Shown here: piece after piece, positions 25,110-33,757 of the stretch
Numbering within the stretch: position 1 is the stretch's first letter
Layout: each line of letters starts with the position of its first letter
Assembly: GCA_964373675.1 (NCBI GenBank)
Contig: CAYJVO010000001.1
Coordinates: 10,826 to 74,825 of the forward strand
From: CAYHXN01 sp964373675
GTDB taxonomy: Bacteria > Patescibacteriota > Minisyncoccia > UBA6257 > WO2-44-18
Direction of reading: 5' to 3'
DNA length: 64,000 nt
Notes under the pieces: generated by a model
Database searches by the model: none
What the model was told of the DNA's origin: nothing
What the model saw: only the letters and a program-made list of their open reading frames with translations
Translations under genes and position numbers: made by a program

Positions 25110-25214
25110 TAATTAACTGTCAAAAGACTATAACCATTATATATTGACCTCTCTCCACCGTCCAAATTTATTTAAAAATCTGCTATACTGGAAGCAGTTC
25201 CTTTGAAGTGTTAA

Positions 25215-25502
25215 ATGGCGTTTAAAAAGGAATGCTTGATAGAAAAAGCTACAGAAGTAGAGATATTGGACGCGCTTCGTAAAGCAGGCCATCCGTTGGA
25301 TAGACACGAATTTTTTTTACACATTTTTCTTAATAGATGCGAACTTATTGGCTACGATGGCAGTAATATAGAAAGATCGGTGACTCTTTTGGAATTTTAC
25401 GATAAATGCATAGCGGGGAATGTATTACAGACAGTATGGGCTATGATTGACCAAGGGAAAATCTGCTTAAACTTTGATAGAAAATTGGAATTGCCCAAAT
25501 AA
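25215..25502 (+). CDS. Hypothetical protein, 95 residues
   Basis: I do not recognise this soluble protein (starts MAFKKECLIEKATEVEILDA, ends FDRKLELPK). A TATACT box lies at 25184-25189. The leader GGAAGCAGTTCCTTTGAAGT, then GTTAAATGG, resembles the leader of the NUDIX gene at 15752. A terminator and a family H repeat follow, also as at the NUDIX gene. Coding support is the leader, the terminator just past the stop, and ordinary composition. Confidence 0.6.
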   Translation: MAFKKECLIEKATEVEILDALRKAGHPLDRHEFFLHIFLNRCELIGYDGSNIERSVTLLEFYDKCIAGNVLQTVWAMIDQGKICLNFDRKLELPK

Positions 25503-25518
25503 CATTGGGCTTTTTTAT
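25493..25518 (+). terminator. Terminator overlapping the end of the 95-residue gene
   Basis: GCCCAA, 6-nt loop, TTGGGC, then TTTTTTATT. Confidence 0.75.
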
Positions 25519-25604
25519 TCTCCTTCGCCGAAAACCCCGGGCGGCCTACTCCGCCGTAGTAGCCTACGGCTACGAAGGCTGGATAAGACCGTGGAGCTTC
25601 ATTT
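25515..25604 (+). repeat. Family H intergenic repeat, copy 2
   Basis: Close match to 16222-16310, same orientation and same position relative to a terminator. Confidence 0.85.
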
Positions 25605-25967
25605 CCAACTGCTATCCCGCGGGATAGCAGTTTCGGGCTACTGAATTATTCATTAAAGTAAAATTTACCCGCCCCCTAAGACGGTTTTTTGTTTTTCAAA
25701 AAGAAAAACCGGAAATGTTCGCACTTTGACGCGTCAAAACACTGCTATCATGCGTGATAGCAGTGTTTCTTTTACGTGTGGAAGAGATACAAATTGAAAG
25801 ATACTGGCATTAACTCTTCTACGATTATTGTTTTCCCCCAAAAGCCAAGCGTTAACGGCTTTACTCAAATTGACTAAGCGCCGTACAAATTAGGCGCAAT
25901 TTGGTTTCTTTTATTAAAGACATCCGTTCTCTGGTAGTGTCAAATTCGCGGTTTTTTATTTACTTTT
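25605..25967. repeat. Gene-free stretch with palindromes
   Basis: No convincing gene in 25605-25967. It holds a perfect 26-bp palindrome at 25607-25632 (AACTGCTATCCCG and complement) and a long hairpin at 25737-25768 (AAACACTGCTATCA, loop TGCG). A TTGACGCGTCAA word precedes the latter, a sequence shared with the palindrome at 29.75 kb. A weak GCGCC/GGCGC hairpin followed by a T-rich run lies near 25.88 kb. Confidence 0.7.
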
Positions 25968-25997
25968 GTCATCGTCATTGTTATAGTCATGGTCATG
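25968..25997 (+). repeat. Hexanucleotide array running into the ychF start
   Basis: Five 6-nt units, GTCATC, GTCATT, GTTATA, GTCATG and GTCATG. Both candidate start codons (25989, 25995) lie within the last two units. Confidence 0.7.
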
Positions 25998-27005
25998 AAA
26001 TTATCCATCGGCATCGTCGGGCTGCCGAACGTCGGCAAGTCCACCCTGTTCAAAATCCTCACTAAAAACGAGGTGAATATCGCTAATTATCCGTTTTGCA
26101 CCATTGATCCGAATGTGGGTATCGTGACTGTTCCAGATGAACGGCTACAGAAACTCGCGGCCATGAGCAAATCCGCCAAGATCATTCCGGCCGTGGTGGA
26201 ATTTTATGATATTGCCGGCCTAGTTAAAGGCGCTTACAAAGGCGAGGGGTTGGGAAATCAATTTTTGTCTCATATTCGCGAAACCCAGGCGATCGTGATG
26301 GTTCTCCGCTGTTTTGGAGGAGAAGAAATTATCCACGTGGAAAATTCCGTGGACCCAATCCGCGATATGGATATCATCAACGCCGAATTAGCGCTGAAAG
26401 ACCTGGATACTATTGAAAAAGTTTGGAAAAAAGCGGAAGGAGAAGCGAAAACCGGAAACAAACAATCGCAAAAGGATCTGGAAGCGCTTAAGCTCGCGAA
26501 AGCCGCCCTAGAACAAGGAAAAAACCTAACCGAGAAAAATCATTCTGACATTCTTGAGAATGTAAGAATGAAAGAACTCAATCTTTTAATGTCTAAAAAA
26601 CAGCTGTATTTACTGAACGGCAAGCCAGAAGATGTTTCCGAAGAATTAAAAAAGAAAATCGCCGAACGGGGGGGGGATTATATTGTTGTAGACTTATCAG
26701 CTGCCGTGGATATTCCGGAATTGGTAAAAAAAGCGTACGAAATTCTAGATTTAATCAGCTTTTTCACCACCGGCGAGGACGAAACCCGCGCTTGGACTAT
26801 CAAGCGGGGGACTAAGGCGCCGCAAGCCGCCGGTGTCATCCACACTGATTTTGAAAAAAAGTTCATTCGTGCTGAAACGGTAAATTGGCAAAAATTGTTG
26901 GAAACCGGCTCTTGGTCCGCCGCCAGGCAAAAAGGATTATTGCGCCAAGAGGGAAAAGAATACATCGTCCAAGACGGCGATGTAATAGAGGTTAAACACG
27001 GGTAA
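25989..27005 (+). CDS. ychF: Ribosome-binding ATPase YchF (Obg/OLA1 family)
   Basis: 338 residues. The G1 motif is GLPNVGKSTLF, followed by ANYPFCTIDPNVGIVTVPDERL, G3 YDIAGLVKGA with GEGLGNQFLSHIRE, and a C-terminal TGS-like domain (FFTTGEDETRAWTIKRG, DGDVIEV). In YchF the G4 motif is changed (YLLNGKPED here), which gives ATP preference. It binds 70S ribosomes and is linked to stress responses. The true start may be 25995 (MKLSIG), two codons later. Confidence 0.93.
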   Translation: MVMKLSIGIVGLPNVGKSTLFKILTKNEVNIANYPFCTIDPNVGIVTVPDERLQKLAAMSKSAKIIPAVVEFYDIAGLVKGAYKGEGLGNQFLSHIRETQAIVMVLRCFGGEEIIHVENSVDPIRDMDIINAELALKDLDTIEKVWKKAEGEAKTGNKQSQKDLEALKLAKAALEQGKNLTEKNHSDILENVRMKELNLLMSKKQLYLLNGKPEDVSEELKKKIAERGGDYIVVDLSAAVDIPELVKKAYEILDLISFFTTGEDETRAWTIKRGTKAPQAAGVIHTDFEKKFIRAETVNWQKLLETGSWSAARQKGLLRQEGKEYIVQDGDVIEVKHG

Positions 27006-27021
27006 TTGGTTTTTAAAATGT

Positions 27022-27027
27022 TATAAT
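27022..27027 (+). promoter_or_regulatory. Extended -10 box for the gene at 27036
   Basis: TGTTATAAT ends 8 nt before ATG 27036, predicting a leaderless two-gene transcript. Confidence 0.5.
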
Positions 27028-27035
27028 AATTTATT

Positions 27036-27443
27036 ATGGCGGAAGTGAAAAGCCCCGAACAAAAACATTCTGCTTTAGAACGGGAAATTCAAATCCTCTC
27101 GGCCGAATTAAAAACTCTTAAACCTGAAACGGAAGCGGAAAAAGAAGCGCTGAAATCGCTTTTAAAAAGCCGAATTTATGGCTCCGCAACTCCCTCAATA
27201 CCAGGGGTACTTAAAAAAACCGAAGTTAAAGACAGACCAAAAATTCTTCCCGAATATTTAGAAACCGCCCCTAAAGACATCAAATTAGAAGTTGAAAAAC
27301 TGCTGGATCTTGCTTGGCATAAAGGCATCGCTGCTGCTGCCCAAGAAGCGAAAAAAAACGAACCCTTAATAATTGATGGTTTTCATGATGCTCTTACTGA
27401 CAAACTTTACGAAGAATTCAAAAAGCGAAAACTGATTAAATGA
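27036..27443 (+). CDS. Hypothetical soluble protein preceding the T4SS-like ATPase
   Basis: 135 residues, mostly helical. The N-terminal half is a charged coiled coil (HSALEREIQILSAELKTLKP); a conserved-looking C-terminal half follows (LEVEKLLDLAWHKGIAAA, then DALTDKLYEEFKKRKL). The stop overlaps the next start as ATGA, so it is co-translated with the DNA-pumping ATPase and probably acts with it. No known family is recognised. Confidence 0.7.
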   Translation: MAEVKSPEQKHSALEREIQILSAELKTLKPETEAEKEALKSLLKSRIYGSATPSIPGVLKKTEVKDRPKILPEYLETAPKDIKLEVEKLLDLAWHKGIAAAAQEAKKNEPLIIDGFHDALTDKLYEEFKKRKLIK

Positions 27444-29719
27444 GCGTTTTGATTATTGGGTATCTAGCCGTAATTATTCTGGCAATCGGGGCCGCGGTAT
27501 TTTTTATTCGCCGCTGGGCCTTACGAAAAACTTTTTTAGCGACCTTAAATTTAAAACTGCTCTTAATTCGTCTGTCAAAAAAACCCTTACCAGCGGGCGC
27601 AACTGCCGAGGAACCGCTAAAAGAAATTAATGTTTCTGGCCAGCTATTCAGCATTTTAGCCGGCTCTAAAATACCGGTCGCTTTTGAATTAGCTGTTCAT
27701 AATGTTGGCGAGGAAATCCATTTTTATGCGGCAGTGCCGGTTAACGCGATTGAATTTGTCAAAAGACAAATTCAAGGATTCTGGCCGGATGCGCAGGTAG
27801 AGTTAAGCGATGATTACACGATTTTTAATTCTGCCGGCGCAATAGAGGCCGTGTATCTTAAACAAAAACGGGAATATTTTCTGCCGGTCCGCACTTACGC
27901 CGAAGCGCAAATAGACACTTTTCTGCCGATTTTAAGCGATTTTTCCAAACTGCAGACAATTAGCGAAGGATTGGCAATTCAAGTCATTATTAAGCCGGCG
28001 CCTTCATCGGTTAAAAAAGCGTTCATTGCTCATATTATCAACCTTAAAAAAAAGCAGGAAAAAGAACCTTCGCCGGAGGACGCGGAAAATATTAAATTAT
28101 CCGAACAAAAAATTTCCAAACCGCTATTTTCAGCCAATTATCGCATTATTGCCTCTGCGCCTATACCGCTTAGAGCTCGGGAAATTCTGGATGGCGCGCT
28201 GACTTCTCTGGTTCAATTTAGCGCGCCGCTCCGCAACGAATTTAAAGCCATTAGAGTCAAAAATCCCAAAAACCTGATAGCCAAATTTGTTTTTCGGCAA
28301 TTTGATGATCGCGAAACGATGATTTTAGGACTGGATGAACTGGTCAGCATCTTTCATTTGCCGACTTCTGCTACCGAAGTACCGCGTATTACGTGGGTAA
28401 AAGCGAGAGAGGCTCCTGCGCCGGCCGACCTGCCCAAATCAGGGGTTTTAATCGGGGAAAATATTTTCCGCGGCGATGCCAAACCGGTACGTATTGACGA
28501 CGATGATCGCCGCCGTCATGTCTATATCGTCGGTCAAACCGGCACCGGCAAGTCCAACCTTTTAATTAATATGGCCGCCAACGATATTGAAGCCGGAAAG
28601 GGGGTGGCGATTATTGATCCTCATGGCGATTTGATTGATTATCTAATCGGTCTCATTCCAGTTGACCGGAGAAACGATGTAATCTTGTTTGATCCCGGCG
28701 ATCTTCTGCGTCCCATCGGGCTTAATATGCTGGAATACAGCCCCGATCGGCCGGAGGAAAAAACCTTTATTGTCAATGAAATGCAGAGTATTTTTAACAA
28801 ACTCTTCTTGGCTGAAACGATGGGACCGATGTTTGAACAGTATATGCGCAATGCTCTTGTTCTCCTTATGGATGATATTACGCATCCAGCGACCTTGATG
28901 GAAGTGCCTCGTATATTTACCGATGCCGACTTTCGTCAAAGAAAACTCGCTCAAGCCACCAATCCGGCGGTGATAGATTTTTGGACTAAAGAAGCGCCCA
29001 AAGCCGGCGGTGAAGCGGCGCTTGCCAATATGACGCCTTATATTACTTCTAAGTTCAATAATTTTATTGCCAACGATTATGTCCGGCCGATCATTGGCCA
29101 AAAAAAATCATCTTTTAATTTCCGCCAAGTGATGGATGAAGGAAAAATCTTGCTGGTTAATCTTGTTAAAGGCAAAATAGGGGATATTAACGCCAATCTT
29201 TTAGGTATGATTGTTGTCGGTAAACTGCTGATGGCGGCACTCTCCCGCGTTGATCTGCCAGAAATTAAAAGACGCGACTTTAATTTGTATATTGATGAAT
29301 TTCAAAACTTTACTACTGAATCCATTGCTACCATTCTTTCTGAAGCTCGCAAATACCGTCTTAATTTAGTCATTGCCCATCAATTTATCGCTCAACTCAG
29401 CGAAAAAATCCGCGATGCCGTTTTCGGCAATGTCGGCTCCAGTATTGCTTTTAGAATTGGCGCGGATGACGCAGAGTATTTAGATAAACAATTTGCGCCA
29501 GTTTTTTCCAAAGATGATTTGATAAATATTGATAACTTCAACGCTTATGTAAAGCTTTTGGTTGGCGGCAAAACCACTAAACCATTTAATATCCGTACTC
29601 TTCCGGCTCCAGTAGGGGATGAAGCTGTAAAACGAACTATCCGGGAATGGTCCAGTCAAACCTACGGCCGCGACCGACAGGAAGTAGAGACAGAGATTTT
29701 AACCCGTTTGCGCACATAA
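27440..29719 (+). CDS. T4SS-type DNA-binding ATPase (TraG/VirB4/HerA-like)
   Basis: 759 residues. A membrane segment at residues 2-23 is followed by a soluble domain of about 300 residues, then the ATPase: Walker A YIVGQTGTGKSNLL, AIIDPHGDLIDYL, Walker B LYIDEFQNFTTESI, and a C-terminal VIAHQFIAQLSEKIRDAVF sensor region. This family couples ATP hydrolysis to DNA or protein movement through a membrane (conjugation-type coupling proteins). No relaxase or other T4SS genes are adjacent, so it may serve DNA uptake or an uncharacterised membrane machine. Confidence 0.85.
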   Translation: MSVLIIGYLAVIILAIGAAVFFIRRWALRKTFLATLNLKLLLIRLSKKPLPAGATAEEPLKEINVSGQLFSILAGSKIPVAFELAVHNVGEEIHFYAAVPVNAIEFVKRQIQGFWPDAQVELSDDYTIFNSAGAIEAVYLKQKREYFLPVRTYAEAQIDTFLPILSDFSKLQTISEGLAIQVIIKPAPSSVKKAFIAHIINLKKKQEKEPSPEDAENIKLSEQKISKPLFSANYRIIASAPIPLRAREILDGALTSLVQFSAPLRNEFKAIRVKNPKNLIAKFVFRQFDDRETMILGLDELVSIFHLPTSATEVPRITWVKAREAPAPADLPKSGVLIGENIFRGDAKPVRIDDDDRRRHVYIVGQTGTGKSNLLINMAANDIEAGKGVAIIDPHGDLIDYLIGLIPVDRRNDVILFDPGDLLRPIGLNMLEYSPDRPEEKTFIVNEMQSIFNKLFLAETMGPMFEQYMRNALVLLMDDITHPATLMEVPRIFTDADFRQRKLAQATNPAVIDFWTKEAPKAGGEAALANMTPYITSKFNNFIANDYVRPIIGQKKSSFNFRQVMDEGKILLVNLVKGKIGDINANLLGMIVVGKLLMAALSRVDLPEIKRRDFNLYIDEFQNFTTESIATILSEARKYRLNLVIAHQFIAQLSEKIRDAVFGNVGSSIAFRIGADDAEYLDKQFAPVFSKDDLINIDNFNAYVKLLVGGKTTKPFNIRTLPAPVGDEAVKRTIREWSSQTYGRDRQEVETEILTRLRT

Positions 29720-29732
29720 GACCCTTTTTTCC

Positions 29733-29780
29733 ACTGCTATCATACATACTAGCAGTGTTTTGACGCGTCAAAACACTGCT
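29733..29780. repeat. Palindromic element between convergent genes
   Basis: A perfect 30-bp palindrome at 29751-29780 (AGCAGTGTTTTGACG and its complement) is preceded by CACTGCTATCATACATACTA, forming overlapping hairpins. It shares TTGACGCGTCAAAACACTGC with 25725-25745. The minus-strand gene stop (29768) lies inside it. Confidence 0.8.
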
Positions 29781-31516
29781 TTAACAGTTTCCCAATACTC
29801 CGGATAACCCTTTTCTTTCATAAAGTACCACCACTCCGCGCCCCAGAGATAAAATTTATCAAAACCGGTCTTGCGGGCAAAATTTAAATTGGAACGTAAT
29901 CGTTGAAGATCAAACAGTTTTAATTGCTTATTTAAAGATAAATCTGGTAAAAGTTTTGGTCCCCACGGCTCGGCTTGCAGTTCTACCACCGCATAAGGGT
30001 GCGCTAGCAAAGTTTTTAAACGATAATACCAAGCAGGAAAAAGTTGTGTAATTTGTCCAAAAGTATCGTTGTAAACATAACGATAAAGTGTGATGCCCAG
30101 CAAATCCCCGTATTTAAGCGCCCGATTCCAACTGCCAAATTCTCCGCTTTCCGTCACCATCACTGGATGCGTCAGATCCAGCGACTTAACCAATGATACT
30201 TCGTTTTTAAAAAGTCTCGGATCAAACTCACCGCATTCTCCAAACATAAAATATGGCTCGTTTTCTACCTGCCAAACTTCTAAAGTCGGGTGGTTTTTGT
30301 AGCGATCAACCAACGTTTTTAAATACTCAAGTAATTCCTGATTCCTAGTTCCTAATTCATTATTTTTTATCCACTCAGGTTTAAAGCACTCGGGCCAGCG
30401 TGGGACTTTCTGTCCGATCGCCAAAATTACTTTCGCGTCGCGCTTCGCCGCCTCATTCATCTGCCAATCTAAATCGGTGAAATTAAACTTATCATCTTCC
30501 GGTTCAATCTCGTCCCAGTAAGCAACCAGTCTTAAATTTTTAATTTTTAAATCGTCCAGTAAAGCAAGGTAGTTCTCTTTCCAGTCCAAATCCAAATTCC
30601 TGCTGAATCTTGCAGAAAAAGTGACTCCCCATTGGATATCCTGTTCTGCGGCTATTGGAATACTTTTTAGGTAACTGGCTACCACAAGAACAATGATGCC
30701 GATGACAACAAGAGTAGTAGCGGCAATTTTTTCTTTCAAAATCCGGCCGTGAAAACTTGCTTTGAGTATTAAAAGCGCGGCGGCGAAAATTATCAAAAAG
30801 CGAAAGCTGGAACTCGCATCCACCAACGCCGGGTGACCCAAAAACAAAGCCATTGTAACCAAAAAAGCTCCGCCGGCTGACGCCGCGCGGTTTAAAAGAT
30901 ACAAAATGATGTTTTTAGGTTTTTCAACGGATTTAGTAATGAGTGCCTGCCGAATTTTTGGAAACAAAAGCAAAGAAATAGCGGAAAGAAACACGCCGGC
31001 CTGTACGGCTACTAAACCGGTAATGAAGTTGGTTTGCAAGAAAACCGATTTATGCAGAGCGTTGCTTAAACCAAAAAGACCGCTGGCTGTTAGCGCCGTA
31101 CCAATGAAACGCCAGGAAAAAATCGCGCTGCCGACTGCCAAAAGACCGAATGCCACTAGCTCGCCAGTTGAAAGGTCTACGCCTAAAATAAAAAATGAAA
31201 AGATTAAAGTAAAAATAGGGGAGAAGCCGCTGATGGCCGAAAGTGCTTCAATGGCTTCCGCGTTTTTTAATGCCTTAAAACCAAAATAAAGTGCCCAAAA
31301 AAATGCCGCTCCTGCCACAAAAGCCATTACTGTTGCAATCAACGAAGGCAGCTGAAATCCAAAAGGCGCCAAAAACAGCGGCAGGAACGCTAAAATACCT
31401 ACTCCAAATGCGTACTGCAGCGGACGAGGGACAGCTCGTTTAAGTAAAACCTTATCAAAAATCGCAGATATCGCGATTAAAGCTTGGCCAAAAAGCGCTG
31501 ATAATAACCAAATCAT
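29768..31516 (-). CDS. DMT/EamA transporter fused to a TIM-barrel glycosidase
   Basis: 582 residues. Residues 1-290 contain about ten membrane segments in two EamA-like halves (LIAISAIFDKVLLKRAVPRP, LIIFAAALLILKASFHGRI). From about residue 295 a soluble domain begins (IQWGVTFSARFSRNLDLDWK) with glycosidase clan A features: WQVENEPYF, with the presumed acid/base Glu near residue 417, VVELQAEPWG, a possible nucleophile near 511, and FYLWGAEWW at the end. It resembles GH42/GH39/GH5-type enzymes without a clear family. The stop overlaps a palindrome. GH1 upstream overlaps by 4 bp, so both act together. A heptamer array (30334-30361) lies in frame. Confidence 0.8.
   Translation of the reverse strand: MIWLLSALFGQALIAISAIFDKVLLKRAVPRPLQYAFGVGILAFLPLFLAPFGFQLPSLIATVMAFVAGAAFFWALYFGFKALKNAEAIEALSAISGFSPIFTLIFSFFILGVDLSTGELVAFGLLAVGSAIFSWRFIGTALTASGLFGLSNALHKSVFLQTNFITGLVAVQAGVFLSAISLLLFPKIRQALITKSVEKPKNIILYLLNRAASAGGAFLVTMALFLGHPALVDASSSFRFLIIFAAALLILKASFHGRILKEKIAATTLVVIGIIVLVVASYLKSIPIAAEQDIQWGVTFSARFSRNLDLDWKENYLALLDDLKIKNLRLVAYWDEIEPEDDKFNFTDLDWQMNEAAKRDAKVILAIGQKVPRWPECFKPEWIKNNELGTRNQELLEYLKTLVDRYKNHPTLEVWQVENEPYFMFGECGEFDPRLFKNEVSLVKSLDLTHPVMVTESGEFGSWNRALKYGDLLGITLYRYVYNDTFGQITQLFPAWYYRLKTLLAHPYAVVELQAEPWGPKLLPDLSLNKQLKLFDLQRLRSNLNFARKTGFDKFYLWGAEWWYFMKEKGYPEYWETVKAVF
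30334..30361 (+). repeat. Heptanucleotide array inside the transporter/glycosidase gene
   Basis: ATTCCTG, ATTCCTA, GTTCCTA and ATTCATT on the plus strand. On the coding strand they encode NNELGTRNQE within the glycosidase domain. Confidence 0.7.
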
Positions 31517-32529
31517 ATAGGGATATAGAATTTAGGATTTAGGATTATTTTTTGGTAATCAAAGTAACTCTGCCGTGGTTTTCTGGCTAAATTATTGTCA
31601 TAATCAATTTCTACTAATCCATAGCGCGGTTTAAAACCTCTGTGCCATTCAAAATTATCAATTAACGACCAGTGGAAATAACCGCGTAGATCTATGCCAG
31701 TTTGCACCGCTTTAGCCATATTTTCTGTCATTTCCGCCAGCAGTTTTTGCCTTTTTTGATCTAAGGAATCATCAATACCGTTTTCAGTTATATAAATTGG
31801 CTTTTTATAAACATCATTTAGCCATTGTAATAATGGGATTAGTTTTTGAGGCCTGCCATAATAATTTACGCCGATAAAATCTTGAGTGCTGGCGACTCGG
31901 CTAAAAAATCTTTTACTGGTATTATTTTCCGCAATACCAACCTGCGCATCTGGATTAATTGATTTGATAATTTTATAAGCTAATCCGTGAGCCCGGGCCA
32001 AATTTTTTAAAACCTTAAAATAGGCGAGGGAGGCGATCTTTTGTGGCGGCCAGCGGCCGACTAAGTACGAATTATTGGCGTAAACCGTCGGCTCGTTAAT
32101 GGTTATCCAAAAATGCACGCTCTCCCCGAAATTTTCCGCTACCAATTTCACAAACCGCTCAAAGTAGGGGAGTATGTCCGGATTTGCCCAGCCGCCCATT
32201 TTTGCAACCCATATTGGAAAAGTAAAATGCCAAAGCGTAAGCCATGGTTCCGGACCGCGCTGTTTTAAGGCGGAGATGTATTTTTTGTAATGTTCTATCG
32301 CGAGATCGCTAAATCGGCCTTCTTCCGGCTCAATCCGCGCCCACTCAATGGAAAAACGAAAGGCATTTAATCCCAATTTTTTTGCTAAATCAAAATCCTC
32401 ATCGTAGCGGTTATAGTGATCCACGGCTTTTCCGACGTCGTAGCTCGCCGTCCAATCGTTAGTTATTCCGCCCTCCGTCTGATAGGCGGAAATCGCCGCG
32501 CCCCAAAAAAAATTTTCCGGAAAATGCAT
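31513..32529 (-). CDS. Family 1 beta-glycosidase, short form
   Basis: 338 residues, against the usual 440-480 for GH1. The start FPENFFWGAAISAYQTEGG is typical; the acid/base Glu is in WITINEPTVY and the nucleophile Glu in IYITENGIDD, and the end FHWSLIDNFEWHRGFKPRYG is intact. So the barrel is complete at both ends and the missing length comes from internal loops, chiefly around residues 165-225. It would release beta-linked sugars in the cytoplasm (no signal peptide). The 4-bp overlap with the transporter/glycosidase fusion suggests uptake and hydrolysis of a glycoside. Confidence 0.9.
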   Translation of the reverse strand: MHFPENFFWGAAISAYQTEGGITNDWTASYDVGKAVDHYNRYDEDFDLAKKLGLNAFRFSIEWARIEPEEGRFSDLAIEHYKKYISALKQRGPEPWLTLWHFTFPIWVAKMGGWANPDILPYFERFVKLVAENFGESVHFWITINEPTVYANNSYLVGRWPPQKIASLAYFKVLKNLARAHGLAYKIIKSINPDAQVGIAENNTSKRFFSRVASTQDFIGVNYYGRPQKLIPLLQWLNDVYKKPIYITENGIDDSLDQKRQKLLAEMTENMAKAVQTGIDLRGYFHWSLIDNFEWHRGFKPRYGLVEIDYDNNLARKPRQSYFDYQKIILNPKFYIPI

Positions 32530-32556
32530 ATACTTTAAAGTATATCAACAAATTTT

Positions 32557-32575
32557 TACCCCGCCATGGCGGGGT
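32557..32575. repeat. Short perfect palindrome
   Basis: CCCCGCCATGGCGGGG, with T-rich flank only on the plus side. It is downstream of the 70-residue gene (minus) and may act as a weak terminator. Confidence 0.5.
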
Positions 32576-32580
32576 TTATA

Positions 32581-32793
32581 TTATAAAATGCCTCTTTTTA
32601 CAAAACTGAAGATGATTTCTTCGCCATCGGGCGCAGACTTAACCCTTGTCAAGATTTCCTCAAATTCATCCGGCGGCATTTCCAGCAAAATCGTCCTAAT
32701 TTTTGTAGCTTTCTGGAATTCTTGAGCGTCACCGCACACAACTAATGCCCAAATATCTTTACTCGCGGGCTTTCTACTTCCATTACCACTCAC
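32581..32793 (-). CDS. Hypothetical protein, 70 residues
   Basis: Starts at GTG 32793 (MSGNGSRKPASKDIWALVVC) and continues GDAQEFQKATKIRTILLEMP with an acidic C-terminal half. No domain is recognised. There is no strong ribosome-binding site. It sits alone between the nuclease and GH1 genes, with a palindrome after its stop. A chance frame cannot be excluded. Confidence 0.45.
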   Translation of the reverse strand: MSGNGSRKPASKDIWALVVCGDAQEFQKATKIRTILLEMPPDEFEEILTRVKSAPDGEEIIFSFVKRGIL

Positions 32794-32870
32794 ATTAAAA
32801 CCTAAAATAAAATAGCTAACTAAATATTACTATAAATAACCGATTTTTCGCAACCAAGCGTTGGACGCCT

Positions 32871-33656
32871 TTACTTCAAATACCCGATCCTTCTAAGCCA
32901 ATGTGCATTTTCCCATTCCCACAACCTCTTTGCCGCTAAAAATGCTTCAAAATCTTCGCGCCAATAAGGTTCTTCTTTAGTTTGTACAACTCCCTTGAGT
33001 TCGCCCCATGCGTGTTCCTCCGGCTGGCAGGGGACTGCGCCCCGAACTGGTGGATAAGCCTTGCGAATTTTTTGCCGACCGCCTTTTTCCCGCAGAGTGG
33101 ATCCGCAACGCAAACAGGTCTTGATTTGATCAATCCGCAAAATCCAGCGGGTTTGAGGATCGGGGACAGCCGGATCTTTAATCAACGCGTCCATATAAGC
33201 GGCGGTTTGCAGATTGTAATCCCGATAAAAATCTAACGAGGTCTTAATATCCATTACGCCGAATTTACCTTGATATAAGGCCATTGTGTCAATAGTGCCG
33301 GCGTAGCCGTGATCTAAATTTAAAATCCGACGTTCCACATGCTCGGGATCAACTTGAATATTGTTTTGCTCAAGAAAATCCACAAAAGCGCTGACGGCCG
33401 GAGCAATCTGAGGATTAATCTCTGGATTTTGGCCAACCATTAATTTTTCCACCGCTTCATGAATTTTTGTGCCTTCCTCGGCTGATTTTTTGGTTTGCTC
33501 TGCTGCCGCCGCGAAACTTGCCGCTTCGGCATAATAACGATACAGTGCTGGCTTGGCTTTAATGCCGACAATTTTCGTTACCCGCGGATACCAAAAGCCA
33601 TTTATCTCATAGCCGCACTGTTCTTTAAAATCTTCGGTGTCTTTATAGTCGTACAT
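32871..33656 (-). CDS. PD-(D/E)XK nuclease family protein with zinc-ribbon insertion
   Basis: 261 residues. The core has the RecB/Cas4-type pattern: EEGTKIHEAVEKL, GYAGTIDTMALYQGKFGVMD followed by IKTS (the D...DIK catalytic set), and NLQTAAYMDAL (QxxxY motif). After this core an insert with CLRCGS and a later PCQPEEH looks like a small zinc ribbon. It is a probable single-strand or end-processing nuclease in repair. No cas genes accompany it, so a Cas4 role is not supported. Confidence 0.8.
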   Translation of the reverse strand: MYDYKDTEDFKEQCGYEINGFWYPRVTKIVGIKAKPALYRYYAEAASFAAAAEQTKKSAEEGTKIHEAVEKLMVGQNPEINPQIAPAVSAFVDFLEQNNIQVDPEHVERRILNLDHGYAGTIDTMALYQGKFGVMDIKTSLDFYRDYNLQTAAYMDALIKDPAVPDPQTRWILRIDQIKTCLRCGSTLREKGGRQKIRKAYPPVRGAVPCQPEEHAWGELKGVVQTKEEPYWREDFEAFLAAKRLWEWENAHWLRRIGYLK

Positions 33657-33658
33657 GA

Positions 33659-33757
33659 AGTTTTAGTGAAAAGTCCATCAAGTCCTTAAAGTCCATTAGT
33701 TAGTTAAATATTTAGGTATTTTATCCCAGCGATCGCAAAAATAGAATACCTCCACAA
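33659..33757. repeat. Family B element, copy 2 (inverted relative to copy 1)
   Basis: The core palindrome is at 33715-33750 with GCGATCGC at its centre. The flank AAAAGTCCATCAAGTCC, TAAAGTCC and TTAGTTAGTTAAATATTTAG matches copy 1 at 20.2 kb in reverse complement over about 100 bp. Confidence 0.85.

Noticed and set aside
32871..33656. Cas4 nuclease
   Set aside because: The fold is shared by many RecB-type nucleases; there is no cas context and the four-cysteine Fe-S pattern of Cas4 is not evident.
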